DNA from: Variovorax brevis
GTDB taxonomy: Bacteria; Pseudomonadota; Gammaproteobacteria; Burkholderiales; Burkholderiaceae_C
Reading direction: 5' to 3'
Length of the DNA: 64,000 bases
Assembly: GCF_030317105.1 (NCBI RefSeq)
Contig: NZ_JASZYG010000002.1
Span: forward strand, 186,001 to 250,000
A program made the translations under genes and the position numbers. This document shows positions 8,133-16,949 of this stretch, piece after piece. Under the pieces are notes generated by a model. The model had not been told where the DNA came from, made no database searches, and worked only from the letters and a program-made list of their open reading frames with translations. Position 1 is the first letter of the stretch. Each line of letters starts with the position of its first letter.

Positions 8133-9178
8133 GCCGGGCGCAGCATGACGGCCGCCAGCACGAAGGCCGCCATCCACACCGTCTCCACTAGCAGCAGCAC
8201 GAAGGGCTTCCACCCCGCACGCGCCAGTTGCGCGAAAGAAGTCTTGATGCCCAGCGCCGCGATGGCCAGCACCAGGCAAGCACGCGAAGCATCGTTGATG
8301 CCGTTCAGAACGATCGGTGGCATCAGGTTGAGCGAATTGAGCGCCACCATCGCGACGAAGAGCCACAGGAACCACGGCACCAGCGCCTGCCTGGCGGGTG
8401 CGCGGCCGGCGGCTTGCTGCGCTTGCGCGACTTCGCGTTGCTTCTTGAAGACGCTGGAAACCACAACCACCACCACGGTCAGCATCGCGACGCGGAACAG
8501 CTTGACGATGGTTGCGTAGTCACCCGCTTCATGGCCGAGCGTGTAGCCCGCGCCCACCACCTGCGCCACGTCATGGATGGTGCCGCCGATGAACAGGCCC
8601 GCGAGCGCCGGCGACAGGTGCAGCAGCTTGGCGATGAGCGGGTAGATCACCATCGCCAACGTGGAAAGCACCGTGACGGTGACCACGACCATCAGCGTGA
8701 AGCGGTCGCCTTCTTTTTCTCGCGGCAGCACGGCCGAGATGGCCAAGGCGGCGGAGGCACCGCAGATGGCGACTGCGCCACCGGAGAGCACGCTCTGCGC
8801 GCGCGTCAGCCCCAGCTTCTTGCCCAGCAGCACGCCGCACATCAGCGTGGTGACGACCGCCGCAATGACGATGAGCGCGGTACTCCATCCAAGCCCTGCA
8901 ATCTGCGCCGCGGTGATGCGCGCGCCCAGCAGGCCGACGCCCAGGCGCAGCACGCCGCGCGAGCAGAAGTCGATGCCCGGCTTGGCCTTCACATCCTGGC
9001 TCAGGTAGTGAAAGGCGACGCCGAAGAAAAGCGCATAGAGAAACTGCGGCCCGCCATGCATCGTGGAGACGAAGGTCGCCGCCATCGCCACCACGCCTGC
9101 GAGCGCAATGCCCGGCGTGAGGTTGGTCGCGCGGCGAAGAACGCCTTGGCGCTCCAGGGCAATGGATGCGGTGGTCAT
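8129..9178 (-). CDS. tauZ: YeiH/UPF0324-family membrane protein, probable sulfate/sulfite exporter (TauZ/SuyZ type)
   Basis: This 349-residue integral membrane protein belongs to the COG2855/YeiH family. It has about ten hydrophobic helices and the conserved stretches GVGLLGARIT, SGGAVAICGASAALA and FIGGTIHDVAQVVGAG. Members named TauZ and SuyZ accompany sulfonate-degradation genes and have been proposed to export the sulfate formed from released sulfite. Position fits: it overlaps pta by 4 nt and iclR by 4 nt inside an xsc operon. The start at 9178 gives the family length; a longer in-frame reading would run backwards into pta. Export of sulfite or sulfate is inferred. Confidence 0.8.
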   Translation of the reverse strand: MTTASIALERQGVLRRATNLTPGIALAGVVAMAATFVSTMHGGPQFLYALFFGVAFHYLSQDVKAKPGIDFCSRGVLRLGVGLLGARITAAQIAGLGWSTALIVIAAVVTTLMCGVLLGKKLGLTRAQSVLSGGAVAICGASAALAISAVLPREKEGDRFTLMVVVTVTVLSTLAMVIYPLIAKLLHLSPALAGLFIGGTIHDVAQVVGAGYTLGHEAGDYATIVKLFRVAMLTVVVVVVSSVFKKQREVAQAQQAAGRAPARQALVPWFLWLFVAMVALNSLNLMPPIVLNGINDASRACLVLAIAALGIKTSFAQLARAGWKPFVLLLVETVWMAAFVLAAVMLRPA

Positions 9179-10182
9179 TGGGCTGTCTCCATCAACGCCA
9201 GGCGGTTGGGTGCCGACTCGCTGCTCATCAACACCGCCAGCGCGCACGAGGCGACGCGGCTGGCCACGGAATCGGAGCGGCTTGTCAGCACGATGGGCAC
9301 GCGCATGCCCAGCACCAGGCCCGCGCATTCGGCGCCGGCCAGGTAAACGAGTTCCTTGTAGATCATGTTGCCCGCCTCCAGGTTGGGCACAAGCAGCACG
9401 TCAGGCCGGCCCGCGACCTGCGAGGCGATGCCCTTGTTGCGCGCCGACTCCAGCGAGATGGCGTTGTCGAAAGCGAGTGGCCCGTCGACGAGGCCACCGC
9501 GGATCTGGCCGCGATCGGCCATCTTGCACAGCGCCGCTGCGTCGATGGTTCCAGGGATGGCGGGGTTCACCGTTTCCACCGCCGACAGGATCGCCACGCG
9601 CGGCAGCTCGATGCCCAGCGCGATGGCGAGGTCGATGGCGTTCTGCGCGATGTCGCGCTTGTCCATCAGCGTGGGGGCGATGTTGACCACGCAGTCCGTC
9701 ATCAACAACGGCCTCGCAAGGCCGGGCACGTCCATGACGAACACATGGCTCGCGCGGCGGCCGGAGCGCAGTCCCGCGTCGCGGCTGACGGCCGCGCCCA
9801 GCAGTTCATCGCTGTGCAGCGCGCCTTTCATGAGCGCCGCGGCGCGGCCGTCGCGGCACAGGTGCGCCGCACGGGTGGCGGCCACGTTGGGATCGTCGAT
9901 GGTGTCGTGCAGCACGTAGCCGGCAATCGAGACGCCGGCCGTGGCGGCTGCCGCCTCGATGCGGGCGCGCGGGCCGACCAGCAGCGGCTCGATCAGCCCC
10001 GCCTGCGCGGCAGCATGCGCCGCTTCGATCGATGCGACGTCGCACGGATAGGCCACCGCCACCGCGATGGGGCCGCGTGCACGCGCCTGTGCAACGAGCG
10101 CCGCGAGATGCGGATGGGCGGGTGACGCCGCCGTAGCCGGTGAAGACTCGGCTGCGCTGTCCAGAAGGTAGGAATTGAACAT
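9175..10182 (-). CDS. pta: phosphate acetyltransferase (PTA/PTB family)
   Basis: This 335-residue enzyme converts acetyl phosphate and CoA to acetyl-CoA and phosphate, taking the product of Xsc into central metabolism. The sequence shows the short, single-domain PTA/PTB form: VAVAYPCDVASIEAA, LMKGALHSDELL, RRASHVFVMDVPG, LLMTDCVVNIAP, and ARPDVLLVPNLEAGNM-like residues near the C-terminus. The ATG at 10182 begins family-like sequence; upstream frames do not. It lies 173 nt after xsc and is coupled to the exporter by a 4-nt overlap. The intergenic gap to xsc shows no clear promoter or terminator. Confidence 0.9.
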   Translation of the reverse strand: MFNSYLLDSAAESSPATAASPAHPHLAALVAQARARGPIAVAVAYPCDVASIEAAHAAAQAGLIEPLLVGPRARIEAAAATAGVSIAGYVLHDTIDDPNVAATRAAHLCRDGRAAALMKGALHSDELLGAAVSRDAGLRSGRRASHVFVMDVPGLARPLLMTDCVVNIAPTLMDKRDIAQNAIDLAIALGIELPRVAILSAVETVNPAIPGTIDAAALCKMADRGQIRGGLVDGPLAFDNAISLESARNKGIASQVAGRPDVLLVPNLEAGNMIYKELVYLAGAECAGLVLGMRVPIVLTSRSDSVASRVASCALAVLMSSESAPNRLALMETAQ

Positions 10183-10355
10183 CTTGGGCTTCGTTGAGTG
10201 CCGACAAAGGAAGGGCGAGGGAGCCTGGAAGGAAGCGGCGGGCAAAGCCCCTCCCTGCCCTCTCCGCGCAGAAGGCTTTCAGACCAGGCGGTCAAGGCGT
10301 CGGGCGATGGAAGCAGCATCTGCTTTCACCGCCCGGGCCCGGGGCAGCTACGCGC

Positions 10356-12179
10356 TCAGACGTAGTCCTTGTACTTCTCCAGCAAACGCACGGGCTTGGC
10401 CAGCGCGTCGCGACGGAACGGGTCGCCCAGTTCGCGCGTGCACATGATCTCGACGATGCAGGTCTTGCCTTCGTTCATCTGCATGTCGATGGCCTTCTTG
10501 AGGGCCGGGCCCACGTCTTCCAGCTTGTCGACGGTAATGCCCTCGGCGCCCATGGCGCGAGCGATCTCCGCAAAGCTCTGGTTGTCGAGTTCGCCCGCCA
10601 CGAAGCGGCGGTTGTAGAAGTCGACCTGGTTCTTCTTTTCCGCGCCCCACTGGCGGTTGTGGAACACCACCGCCGTCACCGGGATGTTGTGGCGCACGCA
10701 GGTCATCGTCTCCATCAGGCTCATGCCCCAGGCGCCGTCGCCGGCATAGGACACCGCGGGCCGATGTGGCGCCGCCACCTTCGCGCCGATGATGGTCGGG
10801 AAGGCGTAGCCGCAGTTGCCGAAGCTCATCGCGGCGAAGAAGCTGCGGGGCTTCTCGAAGCGCAGGTAGCTGTTGGCCACCGAGTTGATGTTGCCGATGT
10901 CGGTGGACACCATCACGTCCTCGGGCATCGCCTTTTCCAGCTCGCGCAGCACCTGGCGCGGGTGCAGGTAGTGGCCGCCGAAGGGCGTCTTTTCCTTCGA
11001 CTGCTCTTCGATCATGTCGAGGCTGAAGGCATCCTTTTCGTGGGTCCATTCGTCGAGCTCCTTCTCCCACGCGGCCTTCTCGCTGGCGATCTTGTCGGCG
11101 CGCTCGGCCTTGGTGGCGTCGCAGGCCAGCGTCTTGCCTTGCAGGCGCTCCGTCAGCGCGATGGCTGCCGCTTTTGCGTCACCGCAGATGCCCACGGAGA
11201 TCTTCTTGACCAGGCCGAGCATCTTGTTGTCGGCGTCGATCTGGATGATCTTCGCGGTCTTGGGCCAGTAGTCCATGCCGTGCTGCGGCAGCGTGCCGAA
11301 GGGGCCTAGGCGCGAGCCGAGCGCCACCACCACGTCGGCCTGCGCGATGAGCTTCATGGCAGCCTTGGAGCCCTGGTAGCCCAGCGGGCCGCACCACAGC
11401 GGATGGCTCGCGGGGAAGGAGTCGTTGTGCAGGTAGCTGTTGACCACCGGTGCGCCCAGGCGCTCTGCCAAGGCCTTGCACGCTTCGACCGCATCGGCCA
11501 TCACCACGCCGCCGCCGGAAATGATGACGGGGAATTTGGCCGTGGCCAGCAGCTCGGCGGCCTCGTTCAGCGTCTTCTCGCCGCCGGGACCGCGGTCCAG
11601 GCGCTGGGGCTTCGGGATCTCGGCGGTGATCTCACCGTAGAAGTAGTCGCGCGGAATGTTGAGTTGCGTCGGGCCCATCTCGGACATGGCGCGGTCGAAG
11701 CAGCGGCCGGTGTACTCGGCCATGCGGGCCGGGTGCGTCACGTGGCCCTGGTACTTGGTGAACTCCTGGAACATCGGCAGCTGGTTGCACTCCTGGAAGC
11801 CGCCCAGGCCCATGCCCATGGTGCCGGTCTCGGGCGTGACGATGACCACCGGGCTGTGTGCCCAGTAGGCTGCGGCGATGGCCGTCACGCAGTTGCTGAT
11901 GCCGGGGCCGTTCTGGCCGATGACCATGCCGTGGCGGCCGCTGACGCGTGCATAGCCATCGGCCATGTGGCCGGCGCCCTGCTCGTGCACCACGGGGATC
12001 AGGCGGATGCCGGCCGGCGCGAAGATGTCCATCGCGTCCATGAAGGCCGAACCCATGATGCCGAACATGTCGGTCACGCCGTTGGCCACCATCGTCTCGA
12101 CGAAGGCCTCGGACGGGGTCATTTTCTGGGGGCCGACAGCAACGCTGCGGATGTCGACACGGGGTGCTTGCTTGGTCAT
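10356..12179 (-). CDS. xsc: sulfoacetaldehyde acetyltransferase
   Basis: This 607-residue thiamine-diphosphate enzyme is the desulfonating step: sulfoacetaldehyde plus phosphate gives acetyl phosphate and sulfite. Features include the N-terminal PYR domain with the cofactor-activating glutamate in VVHEQGAGHMADG, a central domain (IISGGGVVMADAVEA), and the C-terminal PP domain with the GDG motif (GDGAWGMSLMETM, near residue 480) followed by VVFHNRQWGAEKKNQ. Length and C-terminus (LLEKYKDYV) fit Xsc rather than acetolactate synthase. It is flanked by a permease, taurine dehydrogenase and pta, which supports the substrate assignment. Confidence 0.95.
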   Translation of the reverse strand: MTKQAPRVDIRSVAVGPQKMTPSEAFVETMVANGVTDMFGIMGSAFMDAMDIFAPAGIRLIPVVHEQGAGHMADGYARVSGRHGMVIGQNGPGISNCVTAIAAAYWAHSPVVIVTPETGTMGMGLGGFQECNQLPMFQEFTKYQGHVTHPARMAEYTGRCFDRAMSEMGPTQLNIPRDYFYGEITAEIPKPQRLDRGPGGEKTLNEAAELLATAKFPVIISGGGVVMADAVEACKALAERLGAPVVNSYLHNDSFPASHPLWCGPLGYQGSKAAMKLIAQADVVVALGSRLGPFGTLPQHGMDYWPKTAKIIQIDADNKMLGLVKKISVGICGDAKAAAIALTERLQGKTLACDATKAERADKIASEKAAWEKELDEWTHEKDAFSLDMIEEQSKEKTPFGGHYLHPRQVLRELEKAMPEDVMVSTDIGNINSVANSYLRFEKPRSFFAAMSFGNCGYAFPTIIGAKVAAPHRPAVSYAGDGAWGMSLMETMTCVRHNIPVTAVVFHNRQWGAEKKNQVDFYNRRFVAGELDNQSFAEIARAMGAEGITVDKLEDVGPALKKAIDMQMNEGKTCIVEIMCTRELGDPFRRDALAKPVRLLEKYKDYV

Positions 12180-12348
12180 GTTGAAGTCTCCAAATGGTCT
12201 GGTGGTCGAAAGGGAAAAAAGCGGCGCCTGACGCGCCAGGAATGGGAAGCGCGGGTGGGTTCCTGAATGCTATGAAGGCCTCCCCTGGCGCTGTGGATCC
12301 AGGGCGCAACCTTCGATGGAGCCAAGGCCGGTGGCGGCCCTGGGCGTT

Positions 12349-13788
12349 TCAGCGCTCGAGCGCTGTGGCGATCGGCACGGCCGCGGTGGACCGGCGTCCG
12401 AAGAGGGCTCGCACGCCGTAGGCAACGAGCAGCACGCCGAGGCTCGCGACACCCAGCAACAGGGGCTGGCGCTGCTCGGGAATGAAGGCCATGGCCACCA
12501 CGATGCCGACCATGCCGACGATCGCGACCCAGGTCAGGTAGGGGTAGCACCACATGCGAACGCGCAGGCGTTCCGGGCTCTCGCGTTCGAGCTTGGCGCG
12601 AAGGCGCAACTGCGACACGGCGATCAGCACGTAGACGAAGATGGCCACGGTGCCGTAGGAGTCGACCAGGAACTGGAAGACCCGATCCGGCGACACGTAC
12701 GACATGACGACGGAGGCATAGCCGAACAAGGTGCCGACCAGGATGGCGCGCACCGGCACGCCATTGCGGCTGAGCTTGGTCAGGCTCTTGGGCGCATCGC
12801 CGCGCTTGGTCAGCGCGAACAGCATCCGCGACGAAGCGTAGAGGCCGGAGTTCAATGCCGAGAGCACGGCCGTGAGCACGATGGCGTTCATCACCGTGGC
12901 CGCGCCGGGAATGCCCATGGCAGCCAAGGCGCTGACGTAGGGCGTCGTGATGGCGCTGGAGTTCCACGGCACGATGGCCACCACCAGCAGGATCGAACCG
13001 ACGTAGAACACCAGCACGCGGGTGATGACCGAATTGGTGGCCTTGGCGACCGCCTTCTCGGGCTCCGCCGCTTCGGCGGCTGCGATGGTCACGATCTCCG
13101 CGCCGAAGTAGAAACCCGTGGCCGCCACCGCGCCGGTGAGGATCGGCACGATGCCATTCGGCGCAAAGCCGCCATGCGCCGTGAAGTTGACGAAGCCGGG
13201 CGACACGGTGCCGGTGACGGTCGTCGGCCACAGGCCCAGCACGAAGAGCGTGGCCAAAAAGAGGAACACGATGATCGCCGCGACCTTGATCGAGGCGAAC
13301 CAGAACTCGAACTCGCCGTAGGACTTCACGGAGACCAGGTTGGTCATGGTGAGCAGCACGATCAGGCCCAGCCCCAGCATCCACTGCGGCACGTCCGGCA
13401 GCCAGAAGGACACCAGCTTGGCGCCGGCCACCGTCTCGACCGCCACCACGATGACCCAGAAATACCAGTACATCCACCCGGTGAGAAAGCCGGCCAGCGC
13501 ACCGCCGCCGCGCCGGTCGGCAAAGGCGAGCCGCGCGTACTCGTAGAAGGAGCCGACGGCCGGCATGGCCACCGCCATTTCACCCAGCATGCGCATGACC
13601 AGCACGACGAGCCCGCCGGTGATCAGGAACGAGAGGATGGCGGCCGGTCCAGCCGACTGGATGACGACCGAGCTGCCGACGAACAGGCCGGCGCCGATGA
13701 CGCCGCCCAGGGCGATCATCGTCATGTGTCTTTGCTTGAGGCTGCACTGCAGCCCCGAGGAAGACGTCGAATCTTTGTGCGGTTGCAT
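12349..13788 (-). CDS. amino-acid/GABA-type permease (APC family), probable taurine or amino-acid uptake
   Basis: This 479-residue protein is a 12-helix APC-superfamily transporter of the GABA permease (GabP) type. It starts LKQRHMTMIALGGVIGAGLF, the family's first-helix signature, and carries FYFGAEIVTIAAAEAAEPEK in helix 6. The ATG at 13788 has a clear ribosome site (GGAGAC, minus strand); an ATG 8 codons earlier is less likely. It lies between tauY and xsc, so taurine, a GABA and beta-alanine analogue, is a reasonable substrate and would make it a second uptake route beside TauABC. Transport of an unrelated amino acid cannot be excluded. Confidence 0.8.
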   Translation of the reverse strand: MQPHKDSTSSSGLQCSLKQRHMTMIALGGVIGAGLFVGSSVVIQSAGPAAILSFLITGGLVVLVMRMLGEMAVAMPAVGSFYEYARLAFADRRGGGALAGFLTGWMYWYFWVIVVAVETVAGAKLVSFWLPDVPQWMLGLGLIVLLTMTNLVSVKSYGEFEFWFASIKVAAIIVFLFLATLFVLGLWPTTVTGTVSPGFVNFTAHGGFAPNGIVPILTGAVAATGFYFGAEIVTIAAAEAAEPEKAVAKATNSVITRVLVFYVGSILLVVAIVPWNSSAITTPYVSALAAMGIPGAATVMNAIVLTAVLSALNSGLYASSRMLFALTKRGDAPKSLTKLSRNGVPVRAILVGTLFGYASVVMSYVSPDRVFQFLVDSYGTVAIFVYVLIAVSQLRLRAKLERESPERLRVRMWCYPYLTWVAIVGMVGIVVAMAFIPEQRQPLLLGVASLGVLLVAYGVRALFGRRSTAAVPIATALER

Positions 13789-13946
13789 GGATGTCTCCTG
13801 CTTGCGTTTCATGTCGGGTGCAGGACGGCGCCGCACAATGATGCGCTCCGCCTGCCGAATATGCCAGGGACCCTCTTGCGGCTGTGAGGCCTTGGTGCGG
13901 CCGGCCGTGGAGGCTGTGGGGGGCCGGCGTCGGCCCCGGTGCCCAT

Positions 13947-15365
13947 CTATCGCCGCTCGTCGCGGGCGTGGTACCAGTGATAGAGCGCGCGCTGGCCGAG
14001 CCGGCGAAACGGTGCAAAGGCACGCGACTCGACCAGGTTGAGCACGTTCGGATAAGGCAGCGGCGAGTTGTAGATCGGCAGGTCGAAAACCTTGCTCTTC
14101 TTGCCGGCGATGCGCTCGGCCATCCGGCGTCCGGCGTGCGCGGAAAAGCTCACGCCGTTGCCGCCGTAGCCCAGGGCGTAGAACACGCTTTCCTTCGGGT
14201 CCGGCTGCATGACGCGCGGCATCATGTCGTGGCTCACGTCCACCCAGCCCCACCAGGAGTAGTCGATGTCGATGCCCTTGAGCGCCGGAAACTTGCGGTG
14301 CAGGCCAGCGACCAACATTTGCATGTGGCGCGGATCGGGCGCGTCGGCGCCGGTGATGGCGCTGCGGCTGCCGATCTGCACGCGGTTGTCCGGCAGCTTG
14401 CGGTAGTAGAAGCGCAGCGTGCGCGTGTCGGTGATGAAGGTGGTGGTGCGGAAGTTGGTCGCTTCCAGCTCTTCGGCCGTGAGCGGGCGCGTCACCAGCG
14501 AATTCGACAGGATCGGCATGATCTTGGAATCCAGGCTCTTGTGCAGGCCGTTGCTGGTGTAGCCGCCGGTCGCCAGGCCCACGGCGCGGGCACGCACCGT
14601 GCCGCCGGGGGTCTTCAGGTAGTGCACGCCGTTGCGCGTTTCCATGCCGAGCACCGGGCTGGCCGGATGCACCTTGACGCCGAGGGCGCGCGCCATGCGC
14701 AGGTAGCCGTGCGCGAGCTTGAGCGGGTGCACGCCGATGCCGTCGGGCTCGAGCATCGCGCCGCACGCCTCGGCTTCATTGAAGTGGTTGCTGCGCAGTT
14801 CCTCGGCGCTGAGCATGCGTGTGTCGTAGCCGAAAACCCAGCGCATCACCTTGGCCTCCTGGCGCAGGAACTCCATCTTCTTCTCGCGGTGCGCGACGTA
14901 GAAGTGGCCGCCGGGCTGAGCGTCGCACGGCACTTCGGCCACCAGGCTCTTGAAGGTCTCGTAGCCAGCGCGGATCTCCGCGTCGAGTGCGAGCGCGGTC
15001 TTCTTGCCCCAGCGCTCGATCCATTGCGAACGGTACAGCCGCCCGCTCGCGTTCTGGCCCTGGCCGCCGTTGCGGCTGGTGCAGCCCCAGATGCTCTGGT
15101 TGGCTTCCAGCACCGTGGCGCGAATGCCATGCTCGCGCGCCAGGAAGAGCGCGGTGGCCAGGCCCGTGAAGCCCGAGCCCACGATGACCACGTCGGCATC
15201 GGTGTCGGCGAGGATGGGGCCGTCGTCCGGCGGGGGCGTTCCGGCCGTGCCGACCCAGTAGGTCGGCGCGTAGTCGCGGCCGCGGCCGGGGTTGGGCGCG
15301 ACCAGCGGGTCGTACTGCGGGTCGTAGGGGTTCAGGGGCGAGAGGTGCCGCGCGCTCATTTCCAT
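13947..15365 (-). CDS. tauY: taurine dehydrogenase large subunit (FAD-dependent, DAO family)
   Basis: This 472-residue oxidoreductase has a dinucleotide-binding motif DVVIVGSGFTGLATALFLA (about residues 58-76), a second FAD stretch (TSRNGGQGQNASGR), and a C-terminal YALGYGGNGVSFSAHAGRR, all typical of DAO-family amine oxidases (glycine oxidase, PuuB). In TauXY systems the large subunit has this fold, and the tiny gene 16 nt upstream matches the small subunit, so deamination of taurine to sulfoacetaldehyde is the best call. The start at 15365 has a CAGGAG site. The alternative is a gamma-glutamylputrescine oxidase-like enzyme; the xsc neighbourhood argues against it. Confidence 0.85.
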   Translation of the reverse strand: MEMSARHLSPLNPYDPQYDPLVAPNPGRGRDYAPTYWVGTAGTPPPDDGPILADTDADVVIVGSGFTGLATALFLAREHGIRATVLEANQSIWGCTSRNGGQGQNASGRLYRSQWIERWGKKTALALDAEIRAGYETFKSLVAEVPCDAQPGGHFYVAHREKKMEFLRQEAKVMRWVFGYDTRMLSAEELRSNHFNEAEACGAMLEPDGIGVHPLKLAHGYLRMARALGVKVHPASPVLGMETRNGVHYLKTPGGTVRARAVGLATGGYTSNGLHKSLDSKIMPILSNSLVTRPLTAEELEATNFRTTTFITDTRTLRFYYRKLPDNRVQIGSRSAITGADAPDPRHMQMLVAGLHRKFPALKGIDIDYSWWGWVDVSHDMMPRVMQPDPKESVFYALGYGGNGVSFSAHAGRRMAERIAGKKSKVFDLPIYNSPLPYPNVLNLVESRAFAPFRRLGQRALYHWYHARDERR

Positions 15366-15381
15366 GATGGGCTCCTGGCGG

Positions 15382-15810
15382 TCACGCGGCCGGTACGGCC
15401 TGGACGACCGCGACGGCCGCGACGGCCGGGCGATCCTTGCGGTAGGCGTTCTTCACGGCGATGCGGCCATCGCGGAAGGTGAAGACGTCGACCATGCGCG
15501 CCTCGATGCGCGAGCCGTCGGCCCTGGTGCCACGGAAGGTCGATTCCGACACGCCGCGGTCGCCGCTGACGAAGTGGTCGCCGTCCAGCCAGGCGGCGTC
15601 GGGGAAGTTCTTCCACGCGAGCTCGAAGCCTTCGCGAACGGCCTGGCGGCCGATGAAGCTGCGGCCGAGTACGTCGGGGCCACCCACCGCGTGGAACTCG
15701 CAGGTGTCGGCCATGAAGGACATCAGTGCGTCGATGTCGTGGGCGTTCCAGGCATCTGCAAATGCGCGCAGGAATGCGGCGTCGGGTCGGGTGTTGTCGG
15801 GCGGGGTCAT
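15382..15810 (-). CDS. tauX: taurine dehydrogenase small subunit (NTF2/SnoaL-like)
   Basis: This 142-residue protein has an NTF2/SnoaL-like fold: a helix DAAFLRAFADAWNAHDIDAL, a strand pair ending in FHAVGG, and FTFRDGRIAVKNAYRK near the end. TauX, the small subunit of taurine dehydrogenase, belongs to this fold. It is the first gene of the catabolic operon, starts with a good ribosome site (ACGGAGACACCGC), and is followed by tauY after 16 nt. The candidate TauR operator lies 59-98 nt upstream. On sequence alone it could be any SnoaL-like protein; the pairing decides the name. Confidence 0.8.
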   Translation of the reverse strand: MTPPDNTRPDAAFLRAFADAWNAHDIDALMSFMADTCEFHAVGGPDVLGRSFIGRQAVREGFELAWKNFPDAAWLDGDHFVSGDRGVSESTFRGTRADGSRIEARMVDVFTFRDGRIAVKNAYRKDRPAVAAVAVVQAVPAA

Positions 15811-15868
15811 GCGGTGTCTCCGTGCGTGTTTCGATGCGATGCACGCAGGTTATTGGCCGGAGGCGCAT

Positions 15869-15908
15869 GGCCGTGGCACCAGATCGCCGCAATTGTTGGA
15901 GCCAGCGC
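15869..15908 (-). promoter_or_regulatory. candidate TauR operator upstream of tauX
   Basis: On the minus strand the stretch carries CTGGCTCCA and CTGGTGCCA with starts 23 nt apart, ending CACGGCC. It aligns with only small changes to the site before tauA (2844-2884) and is a similar distance (about 58 nt) from the start codon. The shared parts include GATCTGG/CATCTGG and CCAC. It is a likely binding site for the MocR-type regulator TauR. Confidence 0.6.
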
Positions 15909-15964
15909 TTTTGCTCCCTGAGGGGACGGGCGCTGGATACCCTGCGACTTGCCTACCGCCCCGT

Positions 15965-15996
15965 TCCCTATCCCCGACCCTCCCGGAGCGAGAGGG
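15965..15996. repeat. degenerate single REP-like unit
   Basis: The sequence CCCTATCCCCGACCCTCCC followed by GGAGCGAGAGGG resembles half of the paired palindromes found at four other sites in the window, but has several mismatches and no partner. It lies just after the SH3-protein stop and upstream of the tauX promoter. Confidence 0.45.
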
Positions 15997-16010
15997 CGTT
16001 CGAGCCAACG

Positions 16011-16784
16011 CTAATGACCGTCGCCGCCGCGATGGCCACCACCCCCGCCGTGTCCGCCACCGCCGTGTCCACCACCTCCACCCCCGCCATGCCGATCACC
16101 ATCCCCGTGGTTCCCGCCGCCCCCTCCAGCACCCGGCGGACGCCCGCCCTGCCCGGGTGGCCGGCCACCATCCCCCGGCGGTCGCATGCCCGGATCGCGA
16201 GGCGGCCTGAAGCCCGGATTGGGCGCGAATCCCGGGGGATGGTTGCCATGCCATCCGCCGGGCGGCGGGGGACGGAAATTCGGCGGCGGCGGACGCGGCT
16301 GCCACCCCGGCATCGGCGGGGGCGGTGGACGCCAGCCGGCATGCGGTGGTGGCGGCGGGGGCCGCCCACCCCACCAGCGCGGCTCGTTGTACCAAGGCCG
16401 GTCGCGGTAATAGTTGCCCCAGTAGTTGCCGATGGTGAAGCCGATGATCGGCACGCCGATGATGGCGCCGTAGCTCAAGAGCGGCACGGTCGTGCCCTGG
16501 TACGGAAAATCGAGGTTGGACGCGTAGAGCCATCCCCGCAGGCCGTCGGGCAGGATGACGTCGCACCATCCATAGCCGCGCGTGCAGCCCACCACATTGA
16601 GGGGCTGACCCGCGCCCAGCACCGCCACCACCGGATAGCCGCCGCCCGGACCGGCGCGCAGGTTGCCGCCCCGCGTGATGGCCTGCTGCGCCGACGCCAG
16701 GATCGGCACGGCAAGCGCCAGGGTCACCACGCCGGCGCGAAGCCAGCCGGGCCGGTGCTGTTGTTCTTGTTGCTGCTGCTGCAT
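16011..16784 (-). CDS. exported SH3-domain protein with Pro/Gly/His-rich tail
   Basis: This 257-residue protein has an unusual glutamine run (MQQQQQEQQ), a signal peptide (membrane stretch about 18-35, ending ASA), and a bacterial SH3 domain (NLRAGPGGGYPVVAVLGAGQ to GWCDVILPDGLRGWLYASNL). A short hydrophobic segment (LLSYGAIIGVPIIGFTIGNY) follows, then about 120 residues of low complexity: first proline/tryptophan-rich, then glycine/histidine-rich to the end. The ATG at 16784 has a GGAGA site. Bacterial SH3 domains often bind cell-wall peptides; the His/Gly tail could bind metals. No operon partner is evident, and the specific function is unknown. Confidence 0.75.
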   Translation of the reverse strand: MQQQQQEQQHRPGWLRAGVVTLALAVPILASAQQAITRGGNLRAGPGGGYPVVAVLGAGQPLNVVGCTRGYGWCDVILPDGLRGWLYASNLDFPYQGTTVPLLSYGAIIGVPIIGFTIGNYWGNYYRDRPWYNEPRWWGGRPPPPPPHAGWRPPPPPMPGWQPRPPPPNFRPPPPGGWHGNHPPGFAPNPGFRPPRDPGMRPPGDGGRPPGQGGRPPGAGGGGGNHGDGDRHGGGGGGGHGGGGHGGGGGHRGGDGH

Positions 16785-16949
16785 TGAATCTCCAGTACGA
16801 GTGAGCCCGGACCAACGGGCGACTGGCGCCAGAACTGTCAGCGATCTGGCGTCGTTATCCATGCAACGCCAATGTTGACCGCGAGGTGCACGCGGGCAAC
16901 ATTCCGTGTCGGGGATTTACAGCGCCTTCACGGAGATTTAAGCCCTGCT

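Noticed and set aside
10183..10355. Separate promoter or riboswitch between xsc and pta.
   Set aside because: The 173-bp gap has no clear promoter boxes, inverted repeat or conserved fold.
13789..14766. N-terminal extension of the GABA-type permease frame through tauY.
   Set aside because: The extension is tauY read in another frame; the permease signature begins just after ATG 13788.
16020..16380. Short repeated motifs in the SH3-protein tail resembling a repeat array.
   Set aside because: These are codon-level repeats coding Gly/His and Pro runs, without the regular spacers of a CRISPR array.
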